In this document: piece after piece, positions 8,456-15,636 of the stretch
Layout of the letters: the number at the start of each line of letters is the position of its first letter
How positions within the stretch are numbered: position 1 is the first letter of the stretch
Origin: Candidatus Falkowiibacteriota bacterium
GTDB lineage: Bacteria; Patescibacteriota; Patescibacteriia; UBA11705; JACRDX01
NCBI GenBank assembly: GCA_016212745.1
Contig: JACRDX010000020.1
Coordinates: 1 to 31,133, forward strand
DNA: 31,133 bases
Direction of reading: 5' to 3'
Notes under the pieces: model-generated
Seen by the model: only the letters and a program-made list of their open reading frames with translations
Database searches by the model: none
What the model was told of the DNA's origin: nothing
Made by a program: the position numbers and the translations under genes

Positions 8456-8541
8456 GATATCGGTTGCGGTATCGATGCTCGTATCGTTTAACGATTGGCG
8501 GTTGCCGAAACGAGCATCGAAACCACTTACCGATTACCGAA
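8456..8541. repeat. Large imperfect palindrome between asnS and aspS
   Basis: An 11-bp perfect inverted repeat TCGATGCTCGT (8472-8482) / ACGAGCATCGA (8510-8520) lies inside weaker outer arms rich in ATCGGT and ACCGAT (about 8458-8471 and 8529-8541). It has no T-run, so it resembles an intergenic palindromic repeat more than a terminator. I found no second copy in this window. Confidence 0.6.
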
Positions 8542-8559
8542 AAAATTGGATTTTATACT

Positions 8560-9888
8560 ATGGTTCGCACATTAAACATAGATTGCTTGAACAGCGTTGG
8601 GCAAGACGTTCTGGTTAAGGGTTGGATAAAAGCGCGACGCGACATGGGCAAAATTGTTTTTTTGGACATGCGTGACCGTTCTGGTTTGTTGCAAATTGTT
8701 ATTGTCCCAAAATTGTTGGATGTCGCGTCGCGCGGTTTTCTAGAAAAGTTGAAGCCAGAATTTTGTTTGTCAATTGTTGGAACAATAAATAAAAGAGAAA
8801 AACCAAATCTGAATTTGGAGACCGGCGAAGTTGAATTGTTGGCGAATCGCATTGATATTTTGGCAGAAGCAGAAGTTTTGCCATGGGAGCTTGGCGCTGA
8901 AATGAAAATGGACACGTTTTTGGACCATTTGCCATTGAATTATCGTGATGACAAAAACCGCGCGATATTCAAAATTCAGGCAGAAATAACAAAAATTTTT
9001 CGCGATTATCTTGTTGAACAAGGATTCACTGAAATCCAATTTCCCAAATTGATTAGCAGTGCCCCAGAAGGTGGTGCAAATGTTTTTACTTTGGATTATT
9101 TTGGCGCCAAAGCGTTTTTGGCGCAGAGTCCGCAGCTGTACAAACAAATTATGGTTGGCGTTTTTGAGCGGGTTTTTTGCATTGGCACTGTTTTTCGTGC
9201 GGAAAAGCACAATACAAATCGACATATTAACGAATACACCAGCTTGGATTTTGAAATGGGATTTATTGAAGACCCTCGCGATGTTCTGAAGGTTCAGCTT
9301 GATGTTTTGCGGGCAATAATAAAAAATTTGCAGGAAAAATGTTCAGCGGAATTTGAATTGTTAAAAGCAACATTTCCAAATTTGCCAGTGAATGTTCCAA
9401 TTTTAAAATTGCGCGAAGCACAAGCGCTTATTAAAAAAGAATTTGGCGAAGATTGCACAAAAGAGCCGGATTTTGAGCCGCATCAAGAGCGCTGGCTTGG
9501 TGAATACGCGAAACGTACATGGAATTCTGACTTTGTCATTGTAACGCACTACCCGACTGAAAAGCGCCCGTTTTACATAATGGACGATGCTAATGATGTT
9601 GGTTTTACAAAAAGTTTTGACATTTTGTTCCGCGGATGCGAGATTGTTACTGGCGGGCAGCGGCTAAATGATTGCAGCGCGCTTGTTGAAAAAATTAAAA
9701 AGTTCGGTTTAAAATCGCAAGATTTTTCATTTTATCTTGAAGCTTTTAAATATGGAATGCCGCCGGAAGGGGGGACGGGAATGGGATTGGAGCGGCTGAC
9801 TTGGCAAATGTTGGGGCTGGATAGCATAAAGCAGGCGACGTTGTTTCCGCGCGATCAGGGCAGAATTGATTTAGTGCTTGAAAAATGA
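8560..9888 (+). CDS. aspS: Aspartyl-tRNA synthetase, archaeal/short type
   Basis: This class IIb synthetase charges tRNA-Asp. The start at 8560 (MVRTLNID) is chosen over an upstream in-frame codon at 8464 because the intervening codons lie in a palindromic repeat and have no family likeness. The OB domain VLVKGWIKARRDMGKIVFLD, motif 2 FRAEKHNTNRHINEYTSLDFE, and motif 3 GTGMGLERLTWQ followed by ATLFPRD are present. At 442 residues, lacking the GAD insertion of the roughly 590-residue bacterial enzyme, it belongs to the short archaeal-like AspRS group, which is often non-discriminating. Whether this one also charges tRNA-Asn is not visible; asnS next door would make that unnecessary. Confidence 0.93.
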   Translation: MVRTLNIDCLNSVGQDVLVKGWIKARRDMGKIVFLDMRDRSGLLQIVIVPKLLDVASRGFLEKLKPEFCLSIVGTINKREKPNLNLETGEVELLANRIDILAEAEVLPWELGAEMKMDTFLDHLPLNYRDDKNRAIFKIQAEITKIFRDYLVEQGFTEIQFPKLISSAPEGGANVFTLDYFGAKAFLAQSPQLYKQIMVGVFERVFCIGTVFRAEKHNTNRHINEYTSLDFEMGFIEDPRDVLKVQLDVLRAIIKNLQEKCSAEFELLKATFPNLPVNVPILKLREAQALIKKEFGEDCTKEPDFEPHQERWLGEYAKRTWNSDFVIVTHYPTEKRPFYIMDDANDVGFTKSFDILFRGCEIVTGGQRLNDCSALVEKIKKFGLKSQDFSFYLEAFKYGMPPEGGTGMGLERLTWQMLGLDSIKQATLFPRDQGRIDLVLEK

Positions 9889-9948
9889 CCAATTAAAATT
9901 TCTACCATAATTGGTCATTGGTCATTGGTCATTGGCAATTGGTCATTA
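9886..9948. repeat. Short tandem repeat ATTGGTC with an inverted partner
   Basis: About five near-exact copies of the 7-base unit ATTGGTC run through 9909-9948. TGACCAATT at 9886-9894, overlapping the aspS stop, is the inverse of AATTGGTCA at 9909-9917, so the start of the array can fold into a hairpin. It lies between aspS and the winged-helix gene and lacks the T-run of a terminator. Confidence 0.75.
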
Positions 9949-9957
9949 TCCGCATAT

Positions 9958-10254
9958 ATGCGTTTGTCTCGATTACAACAATATATTTTGCTGCAGGCAT
10001 TGTTAAGGCCAGCGCAGAAAATTAATCGTGATATTTTTTTGAATTTTTATAAAAAAGCGGGCCGTGAAATTAAGCCATCAATGCAGACAAAAATTATTAC
10101 GCGCAGCTTGGAAAGGTTGATTGATAAGGAATTGATGGTTGGTTATGGAGTGCGCACGCCGCACAAGTGGTTTATCAAAGAGGTGCGATTAACGACAAAA
10201 GGAAAAGTTGAAGCAAAAAGATTGCTGGGAGAGCAAATGGCATTACCGTTTTGA
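9958..10254 (+). CDS. Small winged-helix-like protein, function unknown
   Basis: The product is 98 residues when started at ATG 9958 (MRLSRLQQYILLQ). The alternative upstream GTG start at 9925 lies in the tandem repeat and is unlikely. The pattern LQQYILLQALL ... ITRSLERLIDKELMVGYG ... KEVRLTTKGKVEAKRLL is that of a winged helix: a recognition helix, a basic wing, then LTxxGxxEAxxL as in PadR/MarR-like regulators and some replication and condensin-associated wHTH proteins. It is basic and probably binds DNA. It sits directly before scpA and scpB, so a role with the chromosome is possible, but the family is not recognised. Confidence 0.7.
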   Translation: MRLSRLQQYILLQALLRPAQKINRDIFLNFYKKAGREIKPSMQTKIITRSLERLIDKELMVGYGVRTPHKWFIKEVRLTTKGKVEAKRLLGEQMALPF

Positions 10255-10305
10255 AAACAATTTTCAAGGATCAAATATCAATTTACAGTTTTCATATAAT
10301 TTTCA

Positions 10306-10992
10306 ATGTTTGAAGTCTTGACAAAACAATTTACAGGGCCTTTGGATTTGCTGTTGCAATTGGTTGAAGAGCAGAAATTGGAAATTGCGAATGTTTCTTT
10401 GGCGCAGGTGACAGAGCAGTTTGTTGAGCAACTTGAAATTGTTAAAGAAAAAGAGCCGGAACTAATTCCGGATTTTCTTTCAATTGCAGCGCGTTTGATT
10501 GTTTTGAAATCGCGTGAGCTTTTGCCAGATTTTGAGGATGATGAAGAAGATGATATTGAAAAACAGTTAAAAATTTATAAAGAATTTTTAGAAGCCAGCA
10601 AAATGATTATGAAAATTGTTGCGGCTGGCAATTTTTCTTTTGGTAGGGAGCGGCCGCTGCGGCCGCTGGAAATAAAATTTTTGGCGCCGACAAACGCGAC
10701 TCCGGACCCTTTAAACGCTGCGTTTTGCGCGGCGCTCCAAAAAGTCGCGCCGCGCTGGGCATTGCCAAAAATGTTTATTGACAAAGAAATTACCATGCAA
10801 GAGCAGATTGATTTGCTGCGCGACTTAGTTCAAAAGCAAAAAAAATTGGATTTTCATAAGGCGTTTGTCAGCGCGAAAAGCAAAACCGAAATAATTGTTA
10901 ATTTTTTGGCGGCGCTTGAATTGTTAAAAGCAAAAATTATTGATGCAAAACAAACTCGTAATTTTTCCAGTATTATTATTCAGAAAACATAA
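10306..10992 (+). CDS. scpA: Segregation and condensation protein A
   Basis: ScpA is the kleisin subunit that joins SMC heads and binds ScpB in bacterial condensin. The N-terminus FTGPLDLLLQLVEEQKLEI and FLSIAARLIVLKSRELLP are hallmark ScpA segments. A central acidic stretch (FEDDEEDDIEKQL) and a C-terminal winged-helix-like region follow. The length of 228 residues is typical. scpB starts 3 bases after its stop, so the two are co-translated. No smc gene is visible in the window. Confidence 0.93.
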   Translation: MFEVLTKQFTGPLDLLLQLVEEQKLEIANVSLAQVTEQFVEQLEIVKEKEPELIPDFLSIAARLIVLKSRELLPDFEDDEEDDIEKQLKIYKEFLEASKMIMKIVAAGNFSFGRERPLRPLEIKFLAPTNATPDPLNAAFCAALQKVAPRWALPKMFIDKEITMQEQIDLLRDLVQKQKKLDFHKAFVSAKSKTEIIVNFLAALELLKAKIIDAKQTRNFSSIIIQKT

Positions 10993-10995
10993 AAT

Positions 10996-11535
10996 ATGTT
11001 AAAAACGAAAATTCAGGCAATACTTTTTGTCGCAAATAAGCCGCTGTCAGCAAAACAAATTTGGACTTTTTTGAAAAAAGAAGATGATGCTAACATTAAA
11101 GTTGAAGACGTCTTTGCTGCGTTGACAACCATTGCGGCAGAATTAAACTACGAGCAGAGCGGCGTTCATTTATTGACAAATGGCGAAGATTTTCAGCTTG
11201 TTTCCAATCCAAATTTCGGAGCGTTGGTCAAGAAATTTTTGAAACAAGATTTGACCGGCGAACTTACTCCGGCCGGCTTGGAAACATTGTCTGTGATTGC
11301 TTATCGCGGGCCTGTCAGTAAGATTGATATTGAAGAAATTCGCGGCGTGAATTGCGGGCTGATTTTGAGAAATTTGATGATTCGTGGGCTGGTGGAAGCC
11401 AGCTCTGACGAGCTGCCGGTTTATCGCGCAACAACAGATTTTGTGAAATTTTTGGGAATTAATTCGTTGGAGCAGTTGCCAGATTTTGAACGATTGCATA
11501 ATATGAGCATTGGAAATGCTCCAATTAACAATTAA
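10996..11535 (+). CDS. scpB: Segregation and condensation protein B
   Basis: ScpB is a dimeric double winged-helix partner of ScpA in the SMC complex. The 179-residue product shows the N-terminal IQAILFVANKPLSAKQIW, the middle LTPAGLETLSVIAYRGPVSK, and IEEIRGVN ... LIRGLVEAS, all diagnostic of ScpB. The ending (RATTDFVKFLGINSLEQLP) also fits. The gene is complete, 3 bases downstream of scpA and 11 bases upstream of a small acidic protein gene. Confidence 0.94.
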   Translation: MLKTKIQAILFVANKPLSAKQIWTFLKKEDDANIKVEDVFAALTTIAAELNYEQSGVHLLTNGEDFQLVSNPNFGALVKKFLKQDLTGELTPAGLETLSVIAYRGPVSKIDIEEIRGVNCGLILRNLMIRGLVEASSDELPVYRATTDFVKFLGINSLEQLPDFERLHNMSIGNAPINN

Positions 11536-11546
11536 TAAGAAAAAAT

Positions 11547-11744
11547 ATGTCTTTAGAAAATGTAGCCGCAGCTGCCAGAAAAAAAACAGAAGAGGCGCTT
11601 AAACCAAAACCCGAAAACATTGCGGCTGAAGCGCTTGAAGAGTTGGAAGAAAAAGTTGAATCCGGAGAATGGGACCCAGAAGAATTTGGCGCGACAGAAG
11701 AGGTGGAACAAAAGACAATAAATGAACGGCCAGGGCGAGTATGA
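11547..11744 (+). CDS. Small acidic protein, function unknown
   Basis: A 65-residue, strongly acidic, helix-prone protein (runs such as EALEELEEKVESGEWDPEEF) with no signal peptide or cysteines. The ORF is supported by its place: it begins 11 bases after scpB and its stop overlaps the next start as ATGA, the classical sign of translational coupling. An amphipathic helix is likely. No family is recognised; a partner or chaperone-like role for ScpAB or the following exported enzyme would be a guess. Confidence 0.65.
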   Translation: MSLENVAAAARKKTEEALKPKPENIAAEALEELEEKVESGEWDPEEFGATEEVEQKTINERPGRV

Positions 11745-12634
11745 TTTTGAAAGCTGCGCTGATTTTTTTGTTGACAATGAGCATGGGCAGTTTGGCTGCG
11801 CAAGATATTGTTCCGTTTCAAAAAGGCGGCGCAGCTGAGCCGCAAAAAATAGTTGCGGCAAACATTGGTGTAAAAGTGACTGCCAAAAAGTTTATTGTAA
11901 TTGATGTTGCTAGCGGCAAAATTTTGTTCGCCAAAAACGCGGCAGAGCAGCAGCCAATTGCCAGTATTACCAAATTGATGACATCGCTTGTTGTTTTGGA
12001 ACAAAATCCAAATTGGAAAAAAGAAGTTGAAATGATTGTGGCCGACGAGACCATTGGAGCAGCGCCGCATATTTATCGCGGAGAAAAGGTCACGTTTTAT
12101 GATTTGTGGAAAACAGCGCTGATTGCTTCTGACAATAACGCGATAAAAGCCATGTTGCGCGCGCTAGGTTTGAAAGAAAGTGAGTTTGTTGCGTTGATGA
12201 ATGATAAGGCGCGCGAGATTGGTTTGTTGACAACTGAATTTTCCGACCCGACAGGTTTGGACGAAGGCAATAAATCTTCGGCCATAGATGTCGCAAAATT
12301 GCTTCATTATGCGTTGCAGCAAAATGGAATTCGCGAAATGGTTTTGCAACGATCGTATGAATTTAAAATACTTAACAAAAAAATAAAATCGCGCAAAATT
12401 TTTACTACCGATTTTTTGCTGGCCAGTTTTTTGAATAATCCTGCGTATGGATACGAATTGTTTGGCGGCAAAACAGGATATACCATTGAAGCGGGTTTTT
12501 GCTTGGTCGTTGAATTAGCGAAAAATGACCATCAGATAATCATTGTGGTGCTGGACAGCGCGTCGCTTGATGACAGATTTAATGATGTAAAAGTGCTGGC
12601 TGACTGGGTTTATGAAAATTATAAATGGAAATAA
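11741..12634 (+). CDS. dacA: D-alanyl-D-alanine carboxypeptidase (peptidase S11, PBP5-like)
   Basis: This exported serine enzyme trims the terminal D-Ala from peptidoglycan stem peptides. An N-terminal signal peptide (ILKAALIFLLTMSMGSLAA) is followed by the three active-site motifs of the penicillin-binding fold: SITK at 75-78 (nucleophile Ser75), SDN at 130-132 and KTG at 244-246. The protein ends just after the catalytic domain at 297 residues, so it lacks the C-terminal beta domain and amphipathic anchor of E. coli PBP5. An uncleaved N-terminal helix could be the only membrane tether. It overlaps the small acidic protein by 4 bases, and the glycosyltransferase follows 1 base later. Confidence 0.9.
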   Translation: MILKAALIFLLTMSMGSLAAQDIVPFQKGGAAEPQKIVAANIGVKVTAKKFIVIDVASGKILFAKNAAEQQPIASITKLMTSLVVLEQNPNWKKEVEMIVADETIGAAPHIYRGEKVTFYDLWKTALIASDNNAIKAMLRALGLKESEFVALMNDKAREIGLLTTEFSDPTGLDEGNKSSAIDVAKLLHYALQQNGIREMVLQRSYEFKILNKKIKSRKIFTTDFLLASFLNNPAYGYELFGGKTGYTIEAGFCLVVELAKNDHQIIIVVLDSASLDDRFNDVKVLADWVYENYKWK

Positions 12635-12635
12635 T

Positions 12636-13736
12636 ATGCGGATAGGCATTGATTGCCAAGGAATTTTTGATGTTAAAACAGGGCGCGGCGCAGGGATTGG
12701 CCGGTATATTTTTTATTTGACATGCGCGTTGTTGCGCCAAAAAATTTCCGAAACAAAATTTGTTTTATTTTTTGACAAGAAAGCAAGCAGGGAAACAATT
12801 GATGAATTAAAAAAATGCGGAGAATTTGATGCGATTTTTATTGGTGACAAAATTCCATTTTTTAGTCGTCATGTTTATTTTCCGTGGATTATAAAAAACA
12901 GCCGAGTTGATTTTGTCATTTTTCCGGCTAATGCAATGCCGTTTTTTTGTTTTCAGCGCAGCATGGTCGTTATTCATGATTTGGCAATATATTTGCATCC
13001 AGAGTGGTTTCCGCGACAATTTTTTGCGACAAAAATTTTGGTACCATTTAGTTTGATAAAAGCGCAAAAAATTGTCGCGGTCTCAAATAATACGAAAAAT
13101 GATATTTTAAAAATTTTTCCGAATGTTGCGGATGATAAAGTTGAGGTTGTTTATCCGGGCATTTGTCTTCCCATAAAGATCGCGCCAAGTGTTGCGCCAG
13201 CGGAGAAATATATTGTCTTTGTTGGAACGTTAGAGCCGCGCAAAAATATAATTAATTTGCTGCGCGCGTTTATAAAATATGTGGACGAAACAGACGATGA
13301 TATTAAATTAAAATTGGTAGGCGCGTGGGGGTGGAAAACTGACGAAATTCGCAGGGAGCTGCGCACAGCGCAAGAAAAATATCCAACCAAAATTGAATTG
13401 CTTGAATCGTTGGATGATGAAGTAAAAACAAAAATTATCGCAGGCAGCAAAGCATTGTTGTTGCCATCTTTTTACGAGGGATTTGGTTTGCCGATTATTG
13501 AGGCAATGCAGCTCGGAGCGCCCGTTGTTTGCGGAAACAATTCATCAATGAAAGAAATCGCAGGCAATGCGGCGATATTGGTTGATGTAGAAAATGTGAC
13601 AGAACTTAAAGAAGCAATAAAAAAAATCCTCAGCGATAAATTATTTGTTGAAGAATTGGTGCGCAGAGGAAAAGAGGTTGTCAAGCAATTTGATTGGGAC
13701 AATGCGGCAAAAGAGATTTTACAAATCAATATTTAA
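12636..13736 (+). CDS. Glycosyltransferase, GT-B fold (family 4-like)
   Basis: The protein transfers a sugar from a nucleotide sugar, probably into a surface glycan. The start at ATG 12636 (MRIGIDCQGIFD) begins with the usual first beta strand; an earlier in-frame start would overlap dacA. The N-terminal domain has GRGAGIGRYIFYL. The C-terminal Rossmann domain has VFVGTLEPRKNIINLLRAF and the donor-site motif EGFGLPIIEAMQLGAPVV (the E-x7-E signature). The 366 residues are typical for GT4 mannosyl- or rhamnosyl-type enzymes; donor and acceptor cannot be told. It is the last rightward gene before a convergent 18-bp overlap with the phosphoesterase. Confidence 0.9.
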   Translation: MRIGIDCQGIFDVKTGRGAGIGRYIFYLTCALLRQKISETKFVLFFDKKASRETIDELKKCGEFDAIFIGDKIPFFSRHVYFPWIIKNSRVDFVIFPANAMPFFCFQRSMVVIHDLAIYLHPEWFPRQFFATKILVPFSLIKAQKIVAVSNNTKNDILKIFPNVADDKVEVVYPGICLPIKIAPSVAPAEKYIVFVGTLEPRKNIINLLRAFIKYVDETDDDIKLKLVGAWGWKTDEIRRELRTAQEKYPTKIELLESLDDEVKTKIIAGSKALLLPSFYEGFGLPIIEAMQLGAPVVCGNNSSMKEIAGNAAILVDVENVTELKEAIKKILSDKLFVEELVRRGKEVVKQFDWDNAAKEILQINI

Positions 13737-14672
13737 TATTGAAATTTCCGGAGGACAAAATAATCTGGCACGGCTGCCACTTTCGCCTAGTCCGCGTGTG
13801 ATAAAAAGTTGCGCGGTTGGAAATTTGAAAAGCCCTTGGTCAAACGAGCGCCCAATGTACGTTGGAATGATTGCCAATGAACCAACGAGAGGCAGCCGAA
13901 TTTGTCCGCCATGCGTGTGTCCGCTCAAAATTAAATCTGCTGTTGCCGGATTTAGCAAAACAACATCTGGCGAGTGGGCGAGCAATATTTGTGGAATTTG
14001 TTTGTCTAAATTGTAAGTGGCTTTAGGATAATCGCCTTTGCCAGCGTCAGTTGAATCAAGCCCGACAAGATAAAATTTCGCGCCATGGATTGTTAAAAGT
14101 CGCGCTTCATTATTTAAAACTTGGATGCCGGTTTCCAAAAAGATTTTTTTCAAACCAGTTGTTCTGTCTTGGAATTCTGACTTATCGTCGTAATCAACAT
14201 TATATTCATGATTGCCCCAAACCGCGAAAACCAATGCACTGTTGGTCATTTTTTTTATTGGCGCGAAATATTTTGCTTCATTTTCTTTTTGATGTATAAA
14301 GTCGCCGCCCAACAAGATAATGTCAGGTTTTTGCGCGCTGACTTTTTCAATTATTTTTTCCAGAAATTTTTCTTTTTTGAATGGTCCAAGATGAAAATCC
14401 GAAATAAATGCTACTTTCAGGTTTTCAACTTGTGCTGTTTTGTTAATACTGATTTTTATTTGATTAACAATTATATTTTTTGGTTCAATAAAGCTGCCAT
14501 AAAAAACAATCGCACCAGTTATCCAAAAAAATAAAAGTAAAGTGATTTGCCAGTGTTTTTTCGTTATTTTTTTAAGCTTTTTAAGATTTAAAAAATGCCT
14601 TATTATGATGAATGTCATAAAAAAGGCAAATGCAAGATAACTGATAATTATGAAGTCAAAAATACAGGCCAT
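13719..14672 (-). CDS. Membrane-anchored calcineurin-like metallophosphoesterase
   Basis: Two N-terminal transmembrane helices (about residues 5-25 and 42-60) precede a metallophosphoesterase domain. The metal-binding motifs are in order: DFH (D92, H94), GGDFIH, WGNHEY, AHSPDV and SGHTHGGQ. This arrangement matches YaeI/YkuE-type enzymes, which act on phospholipid-linked or nucleotide phosphodiesters. The substrate is unknown. The gene is monocistronic. Its 3' end overlaps the glycosyltransferase by 18 bp, and its start codon (14670-14672) abuts the -35 element of the rightward promoter at 14672, so the two divergent units share almost no spacer. Confidence 0.88.
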   Translation of the reverse strand: MACIFDFIIISYLAFAFFMTFIIIRHFLNLKKLKKITKKHWQITLLLFFWITGAIVFYGSFIEPKNIIVNQIKISINKTAQVENLKVAFISDFHLGPFKKEKFLEKIIEKVSAQKPDIILLGGDFIHQKENEAKYFAPIKKMTNSALVFAVWGNHEYNVDYDDKSEFQDRTTGLKKIFLETGIQVLNNEARLLTIHGAKFYLVGLDSTDAGKGDYPKATYNLDKQIPQILLAHSPDVVLLNPATADLILSGHTHGGQIRLPLVGSLAIIPTYIGRSFDQGLFKFPTAQLFITRGLGESGSRARLFCPPEISILNIDL

Positions 14673-14700
14673 TGATTTTATTTTTGATTTGTGTTATGCT
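14672..14700 (+). promoter_or_regulatory. Sigma70-type promoter of the first GC-rich gene
   Basis: TTGATT (14672-14677), 17 bases, TATGCT (14695-14700). The predicted start near 14707 leaves a leader of about 28 bases that contains the SD of the gene at 14735. Confidence 0.65.
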
Positions 14701-14734
14701 TGTTGCGAACTTGAAGGAGAAGGAGGGAACTGAA

Positions 14735-14941
14735 ATGGCAAGAAGCATCGTGCGGAGGTGCGGCAAGTGCGGCAAGTGGTTTAACGCGAGCAAAGTCGCG
14801 CGCGAAATGTTCAAAAGCGCCGAGGTTCAAGCGTGTTTGATCGTGTTCGGCGGTACGGTGAACGCGACTGCTGCCGTTTGCCCGCACTGCGGGCATGAAA
14901 ACGAGTTGGATCCGCCAATCAAGGCGGCTACGATCGCGTGA
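14735..14941 (+). CDS. Small putative zinc-ribbon protein, GC-rich
   Basis: The 68-residue product has two cysteine pairs, CGKCGKWF near residue 10 and CPHCGHEN near residue 50, separated by about 36 residues. This is a likely zinc ribbon. ATG 14735 is chosen because a strong SD (AAGGAGGG) lies 6-7 bases before it; an upstream in-frame TTG at 14672 is inside the promoter. GC is about 57% (69 of 120 bases counted), far above the neighbouring genes. It has its own promoter and a strong terminator, and so is a self-contained unit. No family is recognised. Nucleic-acid or protein binding through the ribbon is an inference. Confidence 0.78.
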   Translation: MARSIVRRCGKCGKWFNASKVAREMFKSAEVQACLIVFGGTVNATAAVCPHCGHENELDPPIKAATIA

Positions 14942-14947
14942 AGTTGC

Positions 14948-14979
14948 GCGAGATGTTCAAAGAACGTCTCGCATTTTTT
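14948..14979 (+). terminator. Intrinsic terminator of the zinc-ribbon gene
   Basis: GCGAGATGTTC / GAACGTCTCGC stem (11 positions, one mismatch) with loop AAA, followed by A and TTTTTT, starting 7 bases after the stop. Confidence 0.85.
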
Positions 14980-15048
14980 ATTCCATCATTGGAAATTTCT
15001 TATTCCAACATTGAAAATTGTAAATTGAAAATTGAAAATTTTTTATGC

Positions 15049-15125
15049 TGGTACCAGGGGTGGGGATCGAACCCACGACCTAAGGGTTATGATTCCTTCG
15101 CTCTAACCAACTGAGCTACCCTGGC
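15049..15125 (-). tRNA. tRNA with CAU anticodon (elongator Met, or Ile2)
   Basis: Read on the minus strand, the acceptor arm GCCAGGG pairs with CCCTGGT (G1-U72 wobble). The D arm is GCTCAGTTGGTTAGAGC. The anticodon loop ATCATAA gives CAU, and the T arm is GTGGG-TTCGATC-CCCAC. Discriminator A73 and an encoded CCA follow. The anticodon stem AAGGA/CCCTT has an A31-C39 mismatch at its top. It is not an initiator, because the C1-A72 mismatch and GGG/CCC anticodon-stem pairs are absent. Elongator Met and lysidine-modified Ile2 cannot be separated by eye. It stands alone between two GC-rich gene units. Confidence 0.93.
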
Positions 15126-15126
15126 T

Positions 15127-15177
15127 CATCCTTTGCTCCGCTTACGCTGGAGCTACGGCGGACAAGTTCGCGGATGA
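15127..15177. repeat. Palindromic repeat behind the tRNA
   Basis: Outer arms TCATCC / GGATGA and an inner GCTCC...GGAGC. The core contains GGACAAG, also seen in the palindrome inside folC (26223-26248 and flank), so the two may belong to one loose family. It lies just upstream of the leftward tRNA. Confidence 0.5.
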
Positions 15178-15212
15178 AGCAAGCGATTAAATTATACCTA
15201 ATTTTCAAAATA

Positions 15213-15241
15213 TTGCAACGATGTCATATATTTGATAGTAT
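15213..15241 (+). promoter_or_regulatory. Sigma70-type promoter of the second GC-rich gene
   Basis: TTGCAA (15213-15218), 17 bases, TAGTAT (15236-15241). The predicted start near 15248 gives a leader of about 28 bases holding an AAGGAGG SD. Confidence 0.7.
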
Positions 15242-15275
15242 GAAAGCGGACAGCGGCAAACTGAAGGAGGCAAAG

Positions 15276-15527
15276 ATGACAATGCGTTTTGAATGCGGGT
15301 GCGGCAAGAGTATGCGTGTAGCAAAAGATGAGCTTGTCCGCGCGCAGACCACCCATGCAGGACGACTCGGATGTACGCCGGACGAGGTGCAGCCATTTGT
15401 TCCATGCGAATGCGGGAAACTGGCGCATCCTGAAGGAACAGAGGTGTCAGAACCTGATAGCCAGTCGTACAAATCAGGCGCGTCGTTTTCTGCTGCGCGT
15501 TTCGTTATTGATGAGCCGCGCGAATGA
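15276..15527 (+). CDS. Small putative metal-binding protein with two C-x-C-G-K motifs, GC-rich
   Basis: The 83-residue product opens with FECGCGKSM and has a second similar motif PCECGKLAHP about 35 residues later. The four cysteines could bind one zinc. ATG 15276 follows AAGGAGG at a normal distance; a longer frame from 15174 would begin upstream of the promoter. The C-terminal third is polar and probably disordered. GC is about 58% (35 of 60 bases in one line). Like the gene at 14735 it has its own promoter, strong SD and terminator, and the two flank the tRNA. The family is not recognised. Confidence 0.72.
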   Translation: MTMRFECGCGKSMRVAKDELVRAQTTHAGRLGCTPDEVQPFVPCECGKLAHPEGTEVSEPDSQSYKSGASFSAARFVIDEPRE

Positions 15528-15545
15528 AGCGCTGAATTCCGCGGT

Positions 15546-15577
15546 GCTGGAACTGAAACATCAGTTCCAGCTTTTTT
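15546..15577 (+). terminator. Intrinsic terminator of the second GC-rich gene
   Basis: GCTGGAACTGA / TCAGTTCCAGC, a perfect 11-bp stem with loop AACA, followed by TTTTTT. The parA promoter starts 3 bases later. Confidence 0.9.
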
Positions 15578-15579
15578 AT

Positions 15580-15608
15580 TTGTCAAAAAATATTGAGTCG
15601 GATATAAT
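15580..15608 (+). promoter_or_regulatory. Sigma70-type promoter for parA-parB
   Basis: TTGTCA (15580-15585), 17 bases, TATAAT (15603-15608). The predicted start near 15615 leaves a short leader before the parA ATG at 15637. Confidence 0.75.
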
Positions 15609-15636
15609 GGTTGAAGCACAAAATGTAAAATAATGT

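Noticed and set aside
9909..9948. Iterons of a replication origin (ATTGGTC repeats)
   Set aside because: No initiator gene, DnaA boxes or AT-rich unwinding region alongside; the unit is a simple 7-base tandem repeat.
14672..14734. N-terminal extension of the zinc-ribbon protein from an in-frame TTG
   Set aside because: It overlaps the promoter and the SD; ATG 14735 has a textbook SD.
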